From positions 10,540,001 through 10,604,000 of the forward strand of contig NC_071332.1 in the NCBI RefSeq assembly GCF_010183535.1: a stretch of DNA of 64,000 nucleotides. Reading direction: 5' to 3'. The position numbers and the translations under genes are program-made. The stretch's first letter is position 1. Each line of letters begins with the position of its first letter. This DNA is from Caenorhabditis remanei (Eukaryota; Nematoda; Chromadorea; Rhabditida; Rhabditidae). The notes under the pieces are model-generated. The model did not search any database. It saw nothing but the letters and a program-made list of their open reading frames with translations, and was not told the DNA's origin. Of the stretch, positions 49,201 through 62,000 are shown in pieces.

Positions 49201-52200
49201 AGAACTTTTAAACCACGTCATTTTTTGTGATCTCAAAAAGATAATGGCTAATCTGAAACAAACTTTTCGAAATGCCTTTGTATTTTTTCGAAATTAGTTT
49301 TTTTAGTTTGATCTCAAAATTGATTTCTACTTTTTTTTTAAATATGAACATGGGTTGAACTCGCTATTACTATTCTTTGTTCTGTGTTCCGAAATACTTT
49401 CATGTTTCTTTTTCGAAGTTTCCGTCCACTAAAAGGTTTTTAAAACTCACCAAAACTCTCTTTTCAACTTATTTCCGAAAGCAATATCCTCGTCGTACGA
49501 TGGCGAACTTGTAGAAGACTCTGAAATAGAACAAAAATTTCCGTCACTGTTCCAATCACAGAAAATGAAACAAATATGCCACCTGCTAGTTGAAAAGAAT
49601 GAGAGAAAGCCTCCTAGAAACTGCTGGCTGGATAAATGAAGTACACTCTGCGTCTCTTCGCAAACAGGGATCTTTCCTAATTCTCTAGAATGCTGCGTAT
49701 TCAAACTCTCCATCTCTCTCCCTCTATTCCTTCAACTCTTGAGCAGCATGAACCAGTCAAGGTCGCCTAGTTTTGGGGAAACGAATAAAACTGACATGGA
49801 GGGAAAATGGAAAAGAAGGAAAAAGAAAGAGGTCTCGTGCCTTCAGGAGGTCCTAATTTGTTTGAAAGGATGAGAAAACGAAAGAAAACTACGAAATGAG
49901 ATTTGAGGTGTGAAGAAAGAAGGAAAAATAGTAGAATTGAGTGGAGATGGAGTAGGCATTGTAAGAACTTTGGGGGAAAAGGAAAACTCTCGACCCAGTT
50001 TTTCTTCAGTTTGTGAAATATGAGTTGCCGGGAGTTGGAAATGGAGAATACTCTTTCTTTTTCTTTTTCTTCCAAATTTCTAACTCTATTTTTCTTGAAA
50101 TGACAAACTACTTTATCTTTTTTTTTGCGTCAGCTTCTTCTCAAAACATTCGTACGTTTTCTTCTTTTCACTCAAACTTGTCATTTTTTGGAAAACTTCT
50201 GGAGAAGCTGCTAATCTTCAAAAACTCACTCTTCTTCTTTTTGTTTCTTGTCAACCGGACAGCCATATAAAATGGAAGAATTGGTTGAGATCCAGTCGAA
50301 TCGTTACTTTGAATTCGACTCCGTTCGACTATCTCGTCAACAGCGGCGAATAAGTCATGATGCATTTCTTCATTTGATGTGGCACAAGCAAATCTGAAAC
50401 TTTTCTTCGAATTGTCTTCAATTCAGAATTTAGAAACTCAGTTTGAGCGTTGTGAAGTAAAGCTGATTTCTAGTTTTTATTGTTGTTCAATTGGTCTGTG
50501 CTTTAACCAGAATCGATATTTCGGTTTTTAGAAGGAGATGGATCTACATAATTCAGTTTTCTTTTCTTTTCAAATCTATACACACACTCACAAGGGAATG
50601 ACCCTGAGTGTCCCCCGAGTTTCTCAACGATGTTTTCACCAAAGATAGGTCTTACCGAGACTAGAACAACACAATATGTTTTAGGTGCAACAAACTCGAT
50701 TCCAGCGAATGGCAAACATTTTTCATTTTTCTCAAAATTTTTTGGTCGAGTCACTTTGAGGCATCGTAACTTTGTTCATTTTGAAGGATTTCATAAAATT
50801 CAAAGTGTTATAAAAAGGTGAAGATGTGGGCTATAAAAAAGCTAACAGGACCTTTTTACTAAAACTGAAACCTGGGAAGATACAAATCAAAACGTAAAAA
50901 TTGACAGTACTCATGAAATCAGAAAGTGCCCATTTTCGAAAAAAAGGTCTCGGGGGACCATGTCTATTCGATTCCCCGTGTTGAGTGAGGTACACATACA
51001 AGTTCAAATATATGGCTCACCTTTCATTTTAGAGACTTATTTTCAATTTTTCAAGTTTTAAAGCCATTTCCACGTATCCCTATACATGAAAATCGTTAAA
51101 AATTAATAGCCGGATTTGTTTTATTTGCGATCATAGAGTTATCAAAACATGATATTGGTTTACAAAAACCGTGTTTTGGCATGTTTCAACAATATTCCGC
51201 CATCATCTGTGTTTTCGCGTTTTCAGTTGAAAACTCGAACGTATAGGGATACGTGGAAATGGCTTTAAAACTTGAAAAATTGAAAATAAGTCTCTAAAAT
51301 GAAAGGTGAGCCATATATTTGAACATGTATGTGTACCTCACTCAACACGGGGAATCGAATAGACATGGTCCCCCGAGACCTTTTTCTCGAAAATGGGCAC
51401 TTTCTGATTTCATGAGTACTGTCAATTTTTACGTTTTGATTTGTATCTTCCCAGGTTCCAGTTTTAGTAAAAAGGTCCTGTTAGCTTTTTTATAGCCCAC
51501 ATCTTCACCTTTTTATAACACTTTGAATTTTATGAAATCCTTCAAAATGAACAAAGTTACGATGCCTCAAAGTGACTCGACCAAAAAATTTTGAGAAAAA
51601 TGAAAAATGTTTGCCATTCGCTGGAATCGAGTTTGTTGCACCTAAAACATATTGTGTTGTTCTAGTCTCGGTAAGACCTATCTTTGGTGAAAACATCGTT
51701 GAGAAACTCGGGGGACACTCAGGGTCATTCCCTTGTCAGATTCACGAATTTCAATGATTTTGTCTCATAAAGATTTTCAATTGAAAAAAAAACTCACACA
51801 CTGGTTCGGTTCTCTTTCGCAGAATTCTCCCTGGCCTCAGCAGTTTGCCTTTTCAAATCTTGAAGTTTTGCGAGAGACTGTTCTCGTTTCATTGCCATCG
51901 GACTTTTAGCGGGTTGCTGAAATAGAATAAAATAAAATATTCAATAATGAAACTAATTTACTCTTCTCCCTCTCACCTCTTCCTTTAACTGTTGATTTTC
52001 AATATCACCTTCTATTCGTACATCTATATCTGAGTTGTTATCAAACGATGAGGTCAAAGCGACCAAATTATAGCTATCTGATCGTTTTCGAAACGGTTTT
52101 CTCAGAAAAACATTCATATTTACTAAATATAGTCGGAATGATAGTGGTGTTACAGGTACTTCTTGCCGTTTTCCGAATAGTGAAATAAACTAGGCGCAGC

Positions 52201-55200
52201 GCAAAAGTATTCAAAAAGCGGATTCGCACATAATCTCGTTAATATCGTTTTTCGCATCGACACTCTCTTTCGACTACGCAACGACCAGTTGTGTGATTCT
52301 GCTTCCTCTCGAACTTTTGATTACTCATAGACATAGTAGGCTGTCATCGAGTAGACCCCCAACTAGAACGGGTATTCGGCTAATTGCTCGTTGGGTGAGG
52401 CCGTGTTTACAAAAACAAAAACTATATTCCTTTTGATGTGTAACACCTTTTGTCTCCCAACTAACCTCAAAGTCGGGAACAGTGAAGATCTCAGTGACGC
52501 CGTTGATGCTTTCACTCATTAGCGATTGTCCTTTGTCGACTACACGCCCAGCCACATCAACTGCCGCCTGAAATTAATGGAATTTTTAGTTGTGATTCCA
52601 GAATTCTGATATGGTACAACTGTAGTTTAATAATTTTGATTAACAGATTTATCGAAATTTCTACCTTTGCCCCATTTTCAATTCCAGACTGTAGCGTATC
52701 TGCTGCACTTTTTGTATGAGTCACCACTCCGTGAGCCACTGTTTTTGTCCCTTGTACTGCTGTTCCAACCACTTTTTCAGCCCCAGATGTTACTGTTCCT
52801 TGGATGGATTTTGCGCGGGCGCTGAAAAATATTACATGAAAATTTGGAAAGTTTCTTAGTGTTATAATTTTGAAAAAAAAAACTATTTTTTTCAAAGTTT
52901 AATTTTTAGGTTGAAATAATTGATTAAATTGAAATGAATCTTTTTTTGCAGTTGGTTGTGTAATTCTTGATTACAGAAAATCTGTGTCATGTTCTTTTTG
53001 TGTATTCTGTGCCAAGTTTTTCATCGAATTCTATAATTAGAAATTCTAAAACGATACCTCAACGTTCTTCCCAATTTTCCGAACGACCTCCTCGCAGCAT
53101 TTGGTGAAAACCTTCCGATATTCTTTCCTTCTGAAGGCGTATCCAATTCAGAGAAACTCCTGGGTCGCTCGTCATTACTACTTGCTTGTGATGACGTTCT
53201 TGATCGAGATCTGGCTCGTAATTGAACTTCTTCATCTCCAAGTGTCGCTGATCGATTTCTTGTTTCATTTGATTTCGATTCTTCACAGGGCGAATCTTTA
53301 GTTTCTTCCGAAATTGCAGGCAAAGCAATATCACTTCCAAACTTTGGAGAATGATTGGAATCCACTGATCCTGCTTCGAATGTCACTTCGCTATTACTTC
53401 CATTCCGTGGGATTTCTACTTCTTCTTGATGATTTTTTAGTTGTTTCTAAAAAATTAGAAACTAATTTGCTATTTTTTTCTTCAACTAGTAAGATATACC
53501 TTGGGACTATCTTCGGGTGTTCTCAGGTGATCTGGATCAAAAATATCCCGTTTTTTCTCTTCTTTGTCTCCAGTCAACCCACTAATTTCTTTATACACTG
53601 ACACTGACTGTATTTCGTCCATGCTGAAAAAAAAGCTTGAAATTTCTGTTGCATTAATGTTAATGTCCTACTTTGCTACCATTCCATATAAATCTGGTCC
53701 ATTTTCCTTGACTAGCGGATGGGAAACATCTGGATCAAACATCAAACAATTCGGTGTCACCAAAAGAGTCCCCGAAACTGTTCCATCTGATTCCGTCACT
53801 TGTTTCACTTTGATCTTCAAAAACCTTTGTAAACAATCTGTATCCGCTTCTTCATTACTGCCACGTGGAATCGGTGCTGACTGAGTTTTTGTGAATGATC
53901 CCCGTCTAACGTGTGCCGGCACTGCACCGCCCGGACCTTTTCGTATCCCGTCTTCTGGAAAAATGGGTTTTAGAAATAATCTTTGTTCTATTCTATTGTT
54001 TCTATTCTCTTTTTTCATTTCCTTGTTTCCTGCAAGCACTTGGAAACAAAATGAGGCAGTGTGCTCTTGGAAACAAGAAACAAGAGCACTTGTTCTCTGT
54101 TCATAAAGCCTCATTATCTCGTGCAATTCCCTATTTTTCGGGTACTCTTTCAAACCTGCGTTTTCAATTCCCGATATTTGATTTCCTGAAGATTTGACTG
54201 AAGAGGCAGATGATGGCGGATCGAAGACGTCGTCAGAATTTGCTAAGGGAACTAGAATCTTCTGACCAGGGAAAACCATCCGCGACGCCATCTTGTTCAG
54301 CTTCATGAGCTCGCCAACTGTGCAGTCATGAGAAGCGGCTACCCTTTCCAGAGTATCCGTTTCTGTTATTGTGTAATCCATCTGTAATTATATACTTGGT
54401 TGAAAAGTTGAATAATGTTTACTAGGCATGAGAACTAAATAATTGAAAATAGAAACGTTCTATGAAATGAGTTTTTGGGTTTTAGGACTCATAGTTATAT
54501 TTATAGGAAGACCTTCCTCACATTCACATGACAATGATGATGATGACTATCGAACATTTTTCGAACAACTACTGAAAGTGTTAAAACAAAATAGACTGAA
54601 CTGTGTGACCAGCCCCACGAATTACTGCCGTATTGACCGTTTTATTGTCTGCTGTCTCTAGGAGAACTTTCGCTATCTACTAGATGTCTAATGTCGGAGT
54701 AAATTGGAATAGGTGGCGAGAAGAGAGACAGAAAAATGGGAACGACAAATAAATAACAGCCACTGGACAAGAGAAGAAGGCACGCGATTGAAATTAAATC
54801 TTCAACTACTCAGTGACCGAACTGTTTATTCGAGAGTGGGAACGGCCGGTTATTTTTGAATTTACGACTGAGTGTTATAAGAGAACCGTATGTAAAAACA
54901 AAGAGAGAGGAGAGGTCTTTATAGGAAATTGACCGTTATCAGTGATTGGAAGTAGCGTCATAGCATTCAGCGTATTGGCAAATAATAGTTTTATTAATTT
55001 TACCACATATTTAAAAATATACCTCAAATCACACTTTTACAAATCGATGTTTTTGTGGAAATATAATCTTTGCGCGTAAAGCCTAATACATTACAGTAAC
55101 CAAATCTCCGCAAGCGCTAGACGATACGCGAGTTTGCAGACAAATTTTTTGAGAGTTTTGGCTTGAATATTTAAATTCTGAAGTCTTTCCAATACTATTC

Positions 55201-58200
55201 CGCTTCGTTCTGCCTTGACGCTTAAATAATTTGCTCAGTTTTCATAGAAACATAGCTGGAGAGAAAGTTTGAATCGCTGAAAATGATGTCCTGTCCTGAT
55301 AAGAAATAAAATTGACCGATTCGACAGTAAAACAGAGGGGAGGAAATTTTTATGTAAATTCGCACTCTCTCTTTTTCAAAGATGATGAATACATCGCCGC
55401 TCTTCAAAAAATACCGAATTCGAATCTATTGTTGACAGATCATTACAAAACTGACCAAAAGGACCAAAGATTATTAGAATAGTTATATATTCGCGTGTTT
55501 TCATAAATTTTGCTTTGTCGAAAAGTAATGTGCGTGTGTGCCCGCTCGTGAATTAGGACGATGCATCGAGGCAGAGCAAAAAGTTTTTTCCCGTCTTCTT
55601 TCCGCATCTTCTTCTCATTCAAAATTCAAGAGTGTCGCAGCAAAGAAAACGTTTTGCTGAAAAACGGACCACCAACACCACCAAAAGCACCGTGTCGCTT
55701 AGAAAATAGAACACAATTGTTTTCATGTCTGCTCTAAAAACTCTGTCGCCGGCTGCTCACATACTCCCGTGGTCCCTTCAACGCAACGCAAATCGAATCT
55801 TTACCCCGTCTATTTCTTTTACTTTACTATTTTTCCGTCTATCTCTCTATCTCTCTGTAACCGGTCTGTTGGACGAGTGCACAGAGCACGAAATGTCTCT
55901 TTGTGTTGCCACCACATACTGGATTATCATTTCTCTCATGCCATCGGGTACCCCGCGCGGCTTGACATAAAAGAAACAAGGTCCCCTCGTTTTGCAGAAG
56001 CAGGAGAAGATTCTGGCCACCAATAAAGTTCGAAGATTATGGAAATTTGAGATGAGTTCATTAAAGTCAAACAGGGAAGTTCTATATATGAAGAGTGAGA
56101 AAAAGGATGGAATAGACGAAACGATGAACATAATGAAGGAATTCGCGATTCGATGAAAAACGGGTCACTGTATAAAACATCATTGGTTGTTTGGTCTTAA
56201 TAGTCTGCAGTTAAGGAACATCTATAGAACAGTATTTTCTAAACTTGCAGCTGAAACATCATATAACTTCAAAAGCTAGTTCAAATCTAACTCGATAAGA
56301 GCTGTAGGTTCGGATCACTATTATTAGCATTATCATTGACCTTTTTTTCGACGTATATTCTATCACAACGTAAGAATCATGAGAAAATTGGCGCCTTTTC
56401 AGGAATCTTTTTCAAGAACTATACTTACAATAAAACATTTATCGACATCAGCGATGATTTTTCAAACATTCAGTTATTTTGTGAAATTCAAAAACTCAAA
56501 ACAGGGGAAACCGACCGAATCCCAGCCAAAGCTGACACAGCCAATCAAGATTATCCGTAGAAGAGAAAGGGAAGAAGAAAAAGAGACAGATAGAAAGCGG
56601 ACAAATACATCTATATGTATATGTAACCCAAAACAAGAGACAAAGTGTATCCCGTCTGGCCTATTCCAAATAAGAAAGGAAAAAGTTGAGGAGTAGAAAA
56701 GAAGGAATAGAGAACGAGTTGTTTGGAAACTCATAGAAACCCACCGAAAAAAAACGAACTAAAACGGGAAACGTTGGCAGAGATTTATGAACCCTGAATG
56801 TACTTTGATTTGTCTATTCTAAGTGGGCCACCAGTAAAGGCAAAAAACAGAAAAACGGAAACAGAAGAAGAAGAAAGAGGAAAGTACGAAGATTAAAGTC
56901 GGAAGTTTGTTGTTTTTTAGGCCATCATACAGAGAAATTGACTTTAGAGTTCTCGTTTCCGTTTAAAATCTATTGGGCCCTCTAGTAACATACAAAAGCG
57001 GTGTGGGACAGTGATTTTTTTTTGAAAGAACTTCCTGATCAACAGTTTATTTTCAAAATGTTTGCTGTCTCCTCTGTATCATAAGCATTTGTAAAAGGAT
57101 GGTTTTTCAAGGAAGAACAAAACTTAACTAACCTCTTGGTTTTTTTTGAATTTTGAAGACTCGCAAAATGATCGGATTACTGTATCTCATTTTTCTAGGC
57201 CAACAAGAGTACTGTTGCTAACCAAACCCAATCAAAATGATTTTCGGCATGAAAATTACTAGTTTTTAAGCATTCTCCCACGCTTCTTCTGTTTACTTTT
57301 TCAATATGGGGGTGCCAAAAAAGGCGCAAAACGAAAGAGAAAAGAGCAAAAAACTTCTTGTGAGACCCCCACAGAGCTCTTCTTTTGGGGTCTTGAGACG
57401 ACTTCTCCTGCTCGAATTTTTTCGGAGAAGAAGAAAAGAAGCTGACGAACAATAGGAAAAGAAAGAAGAAGAAGAGCAAGGTTGTTTTCTTGTTTGCAGA
57501 GCATTTCGGTATGTGTGAAGGGATTAATTTTAAGAAAAGATCCTTGACCCCTCATGGGTTTTTCAGAAGATATTGAAGACGTTGAGTCCAGATGAAAAAG
57601 AGAAACTCTCTCTATTCTTCTACACTCTGTTGCTTCCTCCGTCGGGGATTCTTTTAGAAGAGCAAAAATGCCACATAGATATCCATCTGACCGACGACGA
57701 CTTTTTTTTTCTACTCTCTTCCTTTTTCTTTCTTTTTTATTTTATTTTGCACATCAATCGAGATAAATCAATTTTCGTCCCATCCCAACACAAAAAACGC
57801 TTGATACATACATATTTTTGGACTTGACACATTGTCCCTTGACACCAATTTTTACTGAACCAAAATGGATGGAAGGCGGGCAAAAAGAAGAGGAAAATGA
57901 CTGAAAATGAGTGGGATGGATGATAGTGAATGAGAGATTATTTATGAGTTATTGCAAGGGTGTTTGAACTTTTTCGACTAGAAAATTTGAATTTCTAGGA
58001 GAAAATTTGAAAGAAAAAATTGGATCAAAGGAATGGAGATCTCTTGGGATTCTTCGAATTGAAGTTGTCAATTGAAAAAAAAAGTTTCGTTTTTTCTTTA
58101 TTTTTGTTTTTTAAATCGAGGAATTAGACATGTCGGAAATGGGTTTTCTGTTGATTCCGAGATGTTGTTTTTCCTGATTTCCAGAAAAAGACTAGTCCTA

Positions 58201-59039
58201 CTGTTGTTTTTGATGATAATGGGTGTTGTAGTTTGGTACAAAATTTGAATTTGGGTCAGGTGAGATACGGTAGTCAAGGTGTACTGCTGGATACACAAAT
58301 AGAAGCAATCTAGCTTCAGAAAGTACTCTTCACTTCTGACTGATATGTAGTTCTTTTTGGACAAATTCTGAATTAATAATACTTCAATTGTTCAAATTCA
58401 CCAAGAAAGAATATCAAAAAATGTAGTTCTTATTGAAATCAAAAATTAACTTTGAAACATTTATCAATGCAGATGAATGGGATGTATTCAGAGTTCACTA
58501 AATGTCTAGTTGAATGGTTCAACTGAGAAACGCCTTTCAGGGTTACTGTAATTGAAGTTTCATTTGACTATGTACATTTAGATCAGAAGGTTACTGTAGT
58601 ATTTTTGAGGAGGTCACCAGTGAACTCGTCAAAGCGAACAGCTTTATAATTCCACCAACCTCTTTGAAAATTTAGTTTTCTGAAGACTTCTTCTTCAGAA
58701 ATTTGAAAGTTAAGATGATGTAGTCTAGTCTTAGCAACGCCCAATAAACTGCGCTAGAATTTCCTGATTCGTAGTTTATAAAGTGCATAAGTTTCTCAAG
58801 TTTCAAAAGGAGAATCCTTGGTATTCTGATATGAATTCAACGTTTTCGTAGTTTCTGATTCGTCCCCAACATTCCCTCACATCACAACATTTCCACACAA
58901 CAACAATCTTCCTAACCTGAAACGCTGGAATTTTCGCTGATCCAGGCGGTGCCGACGAGACTGAACCGAAGCTGCCCATCCGAAGTGGAGAAAGGCCTCG
59001 AAGAGATCCGATTCGGGTGATGAGACGATCGGTGAGCAT
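37228..59039 (-). CDS. lmd-3: LysM-TLDc protein of the OXR1/NCOA7 family
   Basis: Intracellular stress-resistance and V-ATPase-regulating family. Long form: 17 exons (58917-59039, 54156-54381, 53672-53954, 53500-53623, 53058-53446, 52665-52821, 52466-52567, 51798-51916, 50230-50393, 49451-49520, 49115-49190, 48810-48918, 39581-39838, 38626-38792, 37553-37821, 37394-37503, 37228-37343) joining in frame to 953 residues. A 41-residue leader precedes a LysM domain (about 44-86: YTITETDTLERVAASHDCTV...MVFPGQKILVP), then a GRAM-like segment (FLKIKVKQVTESDG, LLVTPNCLMFDPD) whose second part follows a disordered insert (REFWFAVPRSQADNIYHFLL), then the TLDc domain in the last 170 or so residues (YPWVNIYNSEKHGFSL, GLWFDADLNHGRSQKCETF). 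No signal peptide, so LysM is cytosolic. Several ATG exons imply shorter TLDc-only forms. Confidence 0.9.
39581..39875 (-). CDS. lmd-3: lmd-3 exon with alternative start (short TLDc isoform)
   Basis: Two uses are possible. An acceptor (TCTACAG) gives the internal exon 39581-39838 of the long form. The same frame is open upstream to an ATG at 39873-39875 (MPILPLITVSS), which would start a 318-residue isoform holding little more than the TLDc domain. No acceptor is evident immediately before this ATG except a weak CCTGAAG. Confidence 0.6.
39876..48809 (-). other. lmd-3: 8.97 kb lmd-3 intron (39839-48809) containing one alternative first exon
   Basis: Purine-rich on the plus strand, so pyrimidine-rich in the transcript. 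Apart from the exon at 43300-43975, no reliable exon is seen. Weak items: a plus-strand open frame at 45002-45187 and a kinase-loop-like fragment at 42145-42225. Confidence 0.5.
43300..43975 (-). CDS. lmd-3: lmd-3 alternative first coding exon with unique 225-residue N-terminus
   Basis: Starts MGANESANLHSETG at 43973-43975, preceded by a TTTTATAG acceptor, and ends SPNAMYSN plus one base at a GTAAG donor. That phase fits the acceptor at 39838 exactly, giving a 531-residue isoform that lacks LysM and the GRAM-like part. Composition is Ser/Thr/Arg-rich with a run of seven Asn (from an AAT/AAC tract) and a basic helix (RNLKRAIMKKVFKKKSAK). A separate internal promoter is inferred. Confidence 0.75.
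50588..51738. mobile_element. Foldback (palindromic) element in an lmd-3 intron
   Basis: Left arm 50590-51084 and right arm 51242-51736 are reverse complements over 495 bp, with only a few mismatches, around a 157-bp loop. The same 63-codon open frame therefore appears on both strands (50630-50821 and 51505-51696), which shows palindromy and not coding. The ends read CAAGGGAATGACCC and a TCA flanks each side (50588-50590 and 51736-51738), a candidate 3-bp target duplication. It lies between lmd-3 exons 50230-50393 and 51798-51916. It resembles the non-autonomous palindromic elements known in Caenorhabditis. Confidence 0.9.
51977..52117 (-). CDS. lmd-3: lmd-3 alternative first coding exon
   Basis: ATG at 52115-52117, beginning MNVFLRKPFRKRSD and ending ENQQLKEE at a GTGAG donor in phase 0, which fits the next exon (51798-51916) and would give a 532-residue isoform without LysM. 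The sequence before the ATG ends in TATATTTAG, a possible acceptor, so an internal exon in phase 0 is also possible. Confidence 0.65.
54382..58916 (-). other. lmd-3: 4.5 kb lmd-3 intron
   Basis: Between the leader exon (donor at 58916) and the LysM exon (TTACAG acceptor directly before the ATG at 54381). Purine-rich on the plus strand in its right half; no exon or repeat recognised. The acceptor directly before an ATG means the LysM exon may itself be the start in some transcripts. Confidence 0.5.
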
Positions 59040-59043
59040 AGTT

Positions 59044-62000
59044 CTGCGAGAATTCGAATATGAACGAATTCAAAGCACAAAAAGAGGGAGGGTAAAAACG
59101 GAAAAACTAGAAAAACTAGGAGAGAGAAAAGTCAAGGAAATGACTGGACTCGGGGACATAAGTGTGTATTGGTGGTGTTCATTCACATGGATGACTGCAC
59201 TGAATTGAGAAGATGTGGAAGAAGAAAATGGAAGAAGAAGATGGGAAGGAAAATGTTTTCGTGTGATCTTTTGGTAGAGCTCCTCCTTATTCGGCGCCTG
59301 TCACTTGGGCGCTTTTGTGACGATTGGAGGAAAAGAAGGACAAAAAAGGGAGAAGAATGGAAATGAATAAATGAAAGATCTCAAGGAGTAGCAAAGAAAG
59401 AAAACGAAGGATAAGAAGAACTGAATGAGAGTTCGACGATCAGCTCATTCATTTTTTGGGAAGAAGAAAGGGACTTGTGATGGGCGGGGCTTAATGTTTA
59501 GATGGGTGGTGGAGTCAGATTTCTGGTAGATTTTTTGACAGAAGAGGGTGGAAAATCTTAAGGAAGAAGAGAGTGTAACGGAAAATTCAAAAAATGAGAA
59601 ATCTCGCTCGATCTGAGATTCACGAGACCTATCCAGATTTTAGAAATTCTGATTTTCAGCGGTTTTCTGTATTGAATTTCTAAAAAAGAACGGCAATTCT
59701 ATAAACAATACAAACCATTCCACAGTCTAGAGCCAATAAATGAATAAATCGTACCAGATTTATACAATCCAACTAACACGATCTTGGAGTACAAATACAG
59801 TATCCTATAAGATTCAAAACAGCCTGATCAATTGAACTTGAGATTTCATACCTCTCCTTAACCTATTATCAAGTGTCAAATTCTGAAAAATGAGAGTATT
59901 TATGCATAAAAAAAGAAAGGATTAACCGATCATCGGATGCAAAAATTTGCAGAACTCGGTCCAAAAAGAGAGTCCAACGGCCAAACACAAAAAGAGTGCA
60001 TTTTTCGAGAAGAGTTGGTTATCTAGAAGTGAGGAAAGTGGAGCACTCTGACAAAAGAACACTAGGAATACTCCAATTCGAATTGGAGAGATTTAGTTAG
60101 TATTGGTAGAAAATGAAGATGTAGAAAAGAAGAAGAATAAGGTCTTCTCAAGTTTCAGTAGACCTCCAACCTCCCATATCGAGTTGCTCTCTTCCTCGTG
60201 GTGCTCCGTGAGCATTGCTCTGTTAGAATAGGTATGAGAGGAAACTGAGATGCTCTGAAAAGCTAAAACTGACAATATGCATGAGTGAGTTTCGGGCATT
60301 TTTCAAGTCTAAGGAATGACGGAAAATACGTCGAAGCAGACAAAAGGGAACCGAAGAAAAATAAGAAAAAGAACAAAATTATAGAGTAACATAAAAAAGA
60401 ATCGGGCGCGGAACTAACTGCGTTATCGTTGTCAGGGAGGGTCAAAACTAAGTTAGAGAGGCTTTTTAGGAGGAAGATGAGATTAGGAAAAGAGGAAAAA
60501 TGGAACGGGAGTCACCTACATAGATGGGGTGACGGAGTCCAAAATAGGGAAGAATGATTCAGAAAAATGAATCGAAGGAGGAGAAATGTTTTGACAAGTT
60601 TTAGTTTTCTGTAGTGATTCTCACCAAGCTTACGAATTGGAATTCAAGTTTTTTAACAACTTGATGTCACTTTTGAAAAAGCAGCTCAGACATCATTATG
60701 GTCGGTTTTTGATTATTGTTGGGAAAGGTTACGGTAGCCGTTTTTCAGGCTGCTTCAGATATTTTTTCGAAGACCCAGTTTTAGGTACTGTTTTTCACGT
60801 CAGCCATTTTCTCATCCTAGCTCAGAAAGATTTTTTGATTCGTAATATCTTTGATGTTCTCTATAAACTACTCGAAAGAATATATTGCAACATCATAAGT
60901 CTCCAAACTAATCCTTTCTAACATCACTCTCTTATTGATAAACCACAAAAAAACTTGGCCATGTTTTGTGTATTTTTCCAGAACTTCCTTCCCCTCACTA
61001 TGATTAATTCGTAAGCTCTCTATTGTTGTGAATAAAATATAAGCTCCTCCTTTTCTTCCAATTTACGTCATTGGAGTAACGGGCAACGGAGCCAAACATA
61101 TTCACGAGATCGTCCTAATGAGGTGAAGAAAAACGAATGAATCTTTTAGTTTTTTCAGAAGAAAAAGAAGAATAAACTAGACTTAACTGAGAAGGAAACA
61201 AACCAGAAGAATACATTGTTTCTGGAAGAAGAAGACGTCGGAGGCAACAAAAAACGAAGACGTCGACGTCGTCGTTTTGTTGTCTTCTGAACCAAACTAA
61301 ACACTAATCGGACCTATAGACACCACACCGGGTAGCTTAAAAACGGAAAAAACGAGTGTCAAAACAGAAAAAAATAACCCAGAAAATGGAGAAAAGTGTT
61401 AGAACTGGGAGGCTTCTTTCGTATTTGTCTTTTTTTTACTGCCATGAATAATTGAAAGGTCTGAATGTGAGAAAACGAGGAGAAAAAAGAGAAGATATCA
61501 GATTAGAAGTCGACCACCGATTATTCAAAGGCAACGTTTTTTGAAGCAGATCTTTGGTCTTTCCGTTTCGATTTAAAATAGAAAAAGAAGAAGTCATCAG
61601 GAAGAGAAAAAGATAGACACGAGGAAGTCGAATCACGAAGAAATTGGAAAACGAAGTCGGGATTAGTGCGTGGCCTAACTTTTCATAGTGTGGTTTCTAG
61701 GCCATCTGGAAATTTTGCTAGTTCGAGCTATCTGAGATATAGGAAACAACGAAAGCTGTCTTAGTGATCTTCCATTTTGACTCTTCTTCTCTTTACTCCA
61801 AAAGACACCAGGAAGTCTCTTGATTATGTATTACAAACCCTTTTCAGATTCGTTTGCGTGTCTAGATTTCTCAGAGAAATCGAGAAGAGCAGGGTGAAAA
61901 AATTGTTCGATCATGTCCTGACACGAAAGCAAAATATAAATAGTTTTTTTTTCTTTTTGGATGTTTGGGAAAAGGAATAAAAGAAATCAAAACTTGGAAT

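Noticed and set aside
50630..51696. Two identical 63-codon open frames on opposite strands
   Set aside because: They are mirror copies in the foldback element arms; no start context, no domain, and both are intronic to lmd-3.
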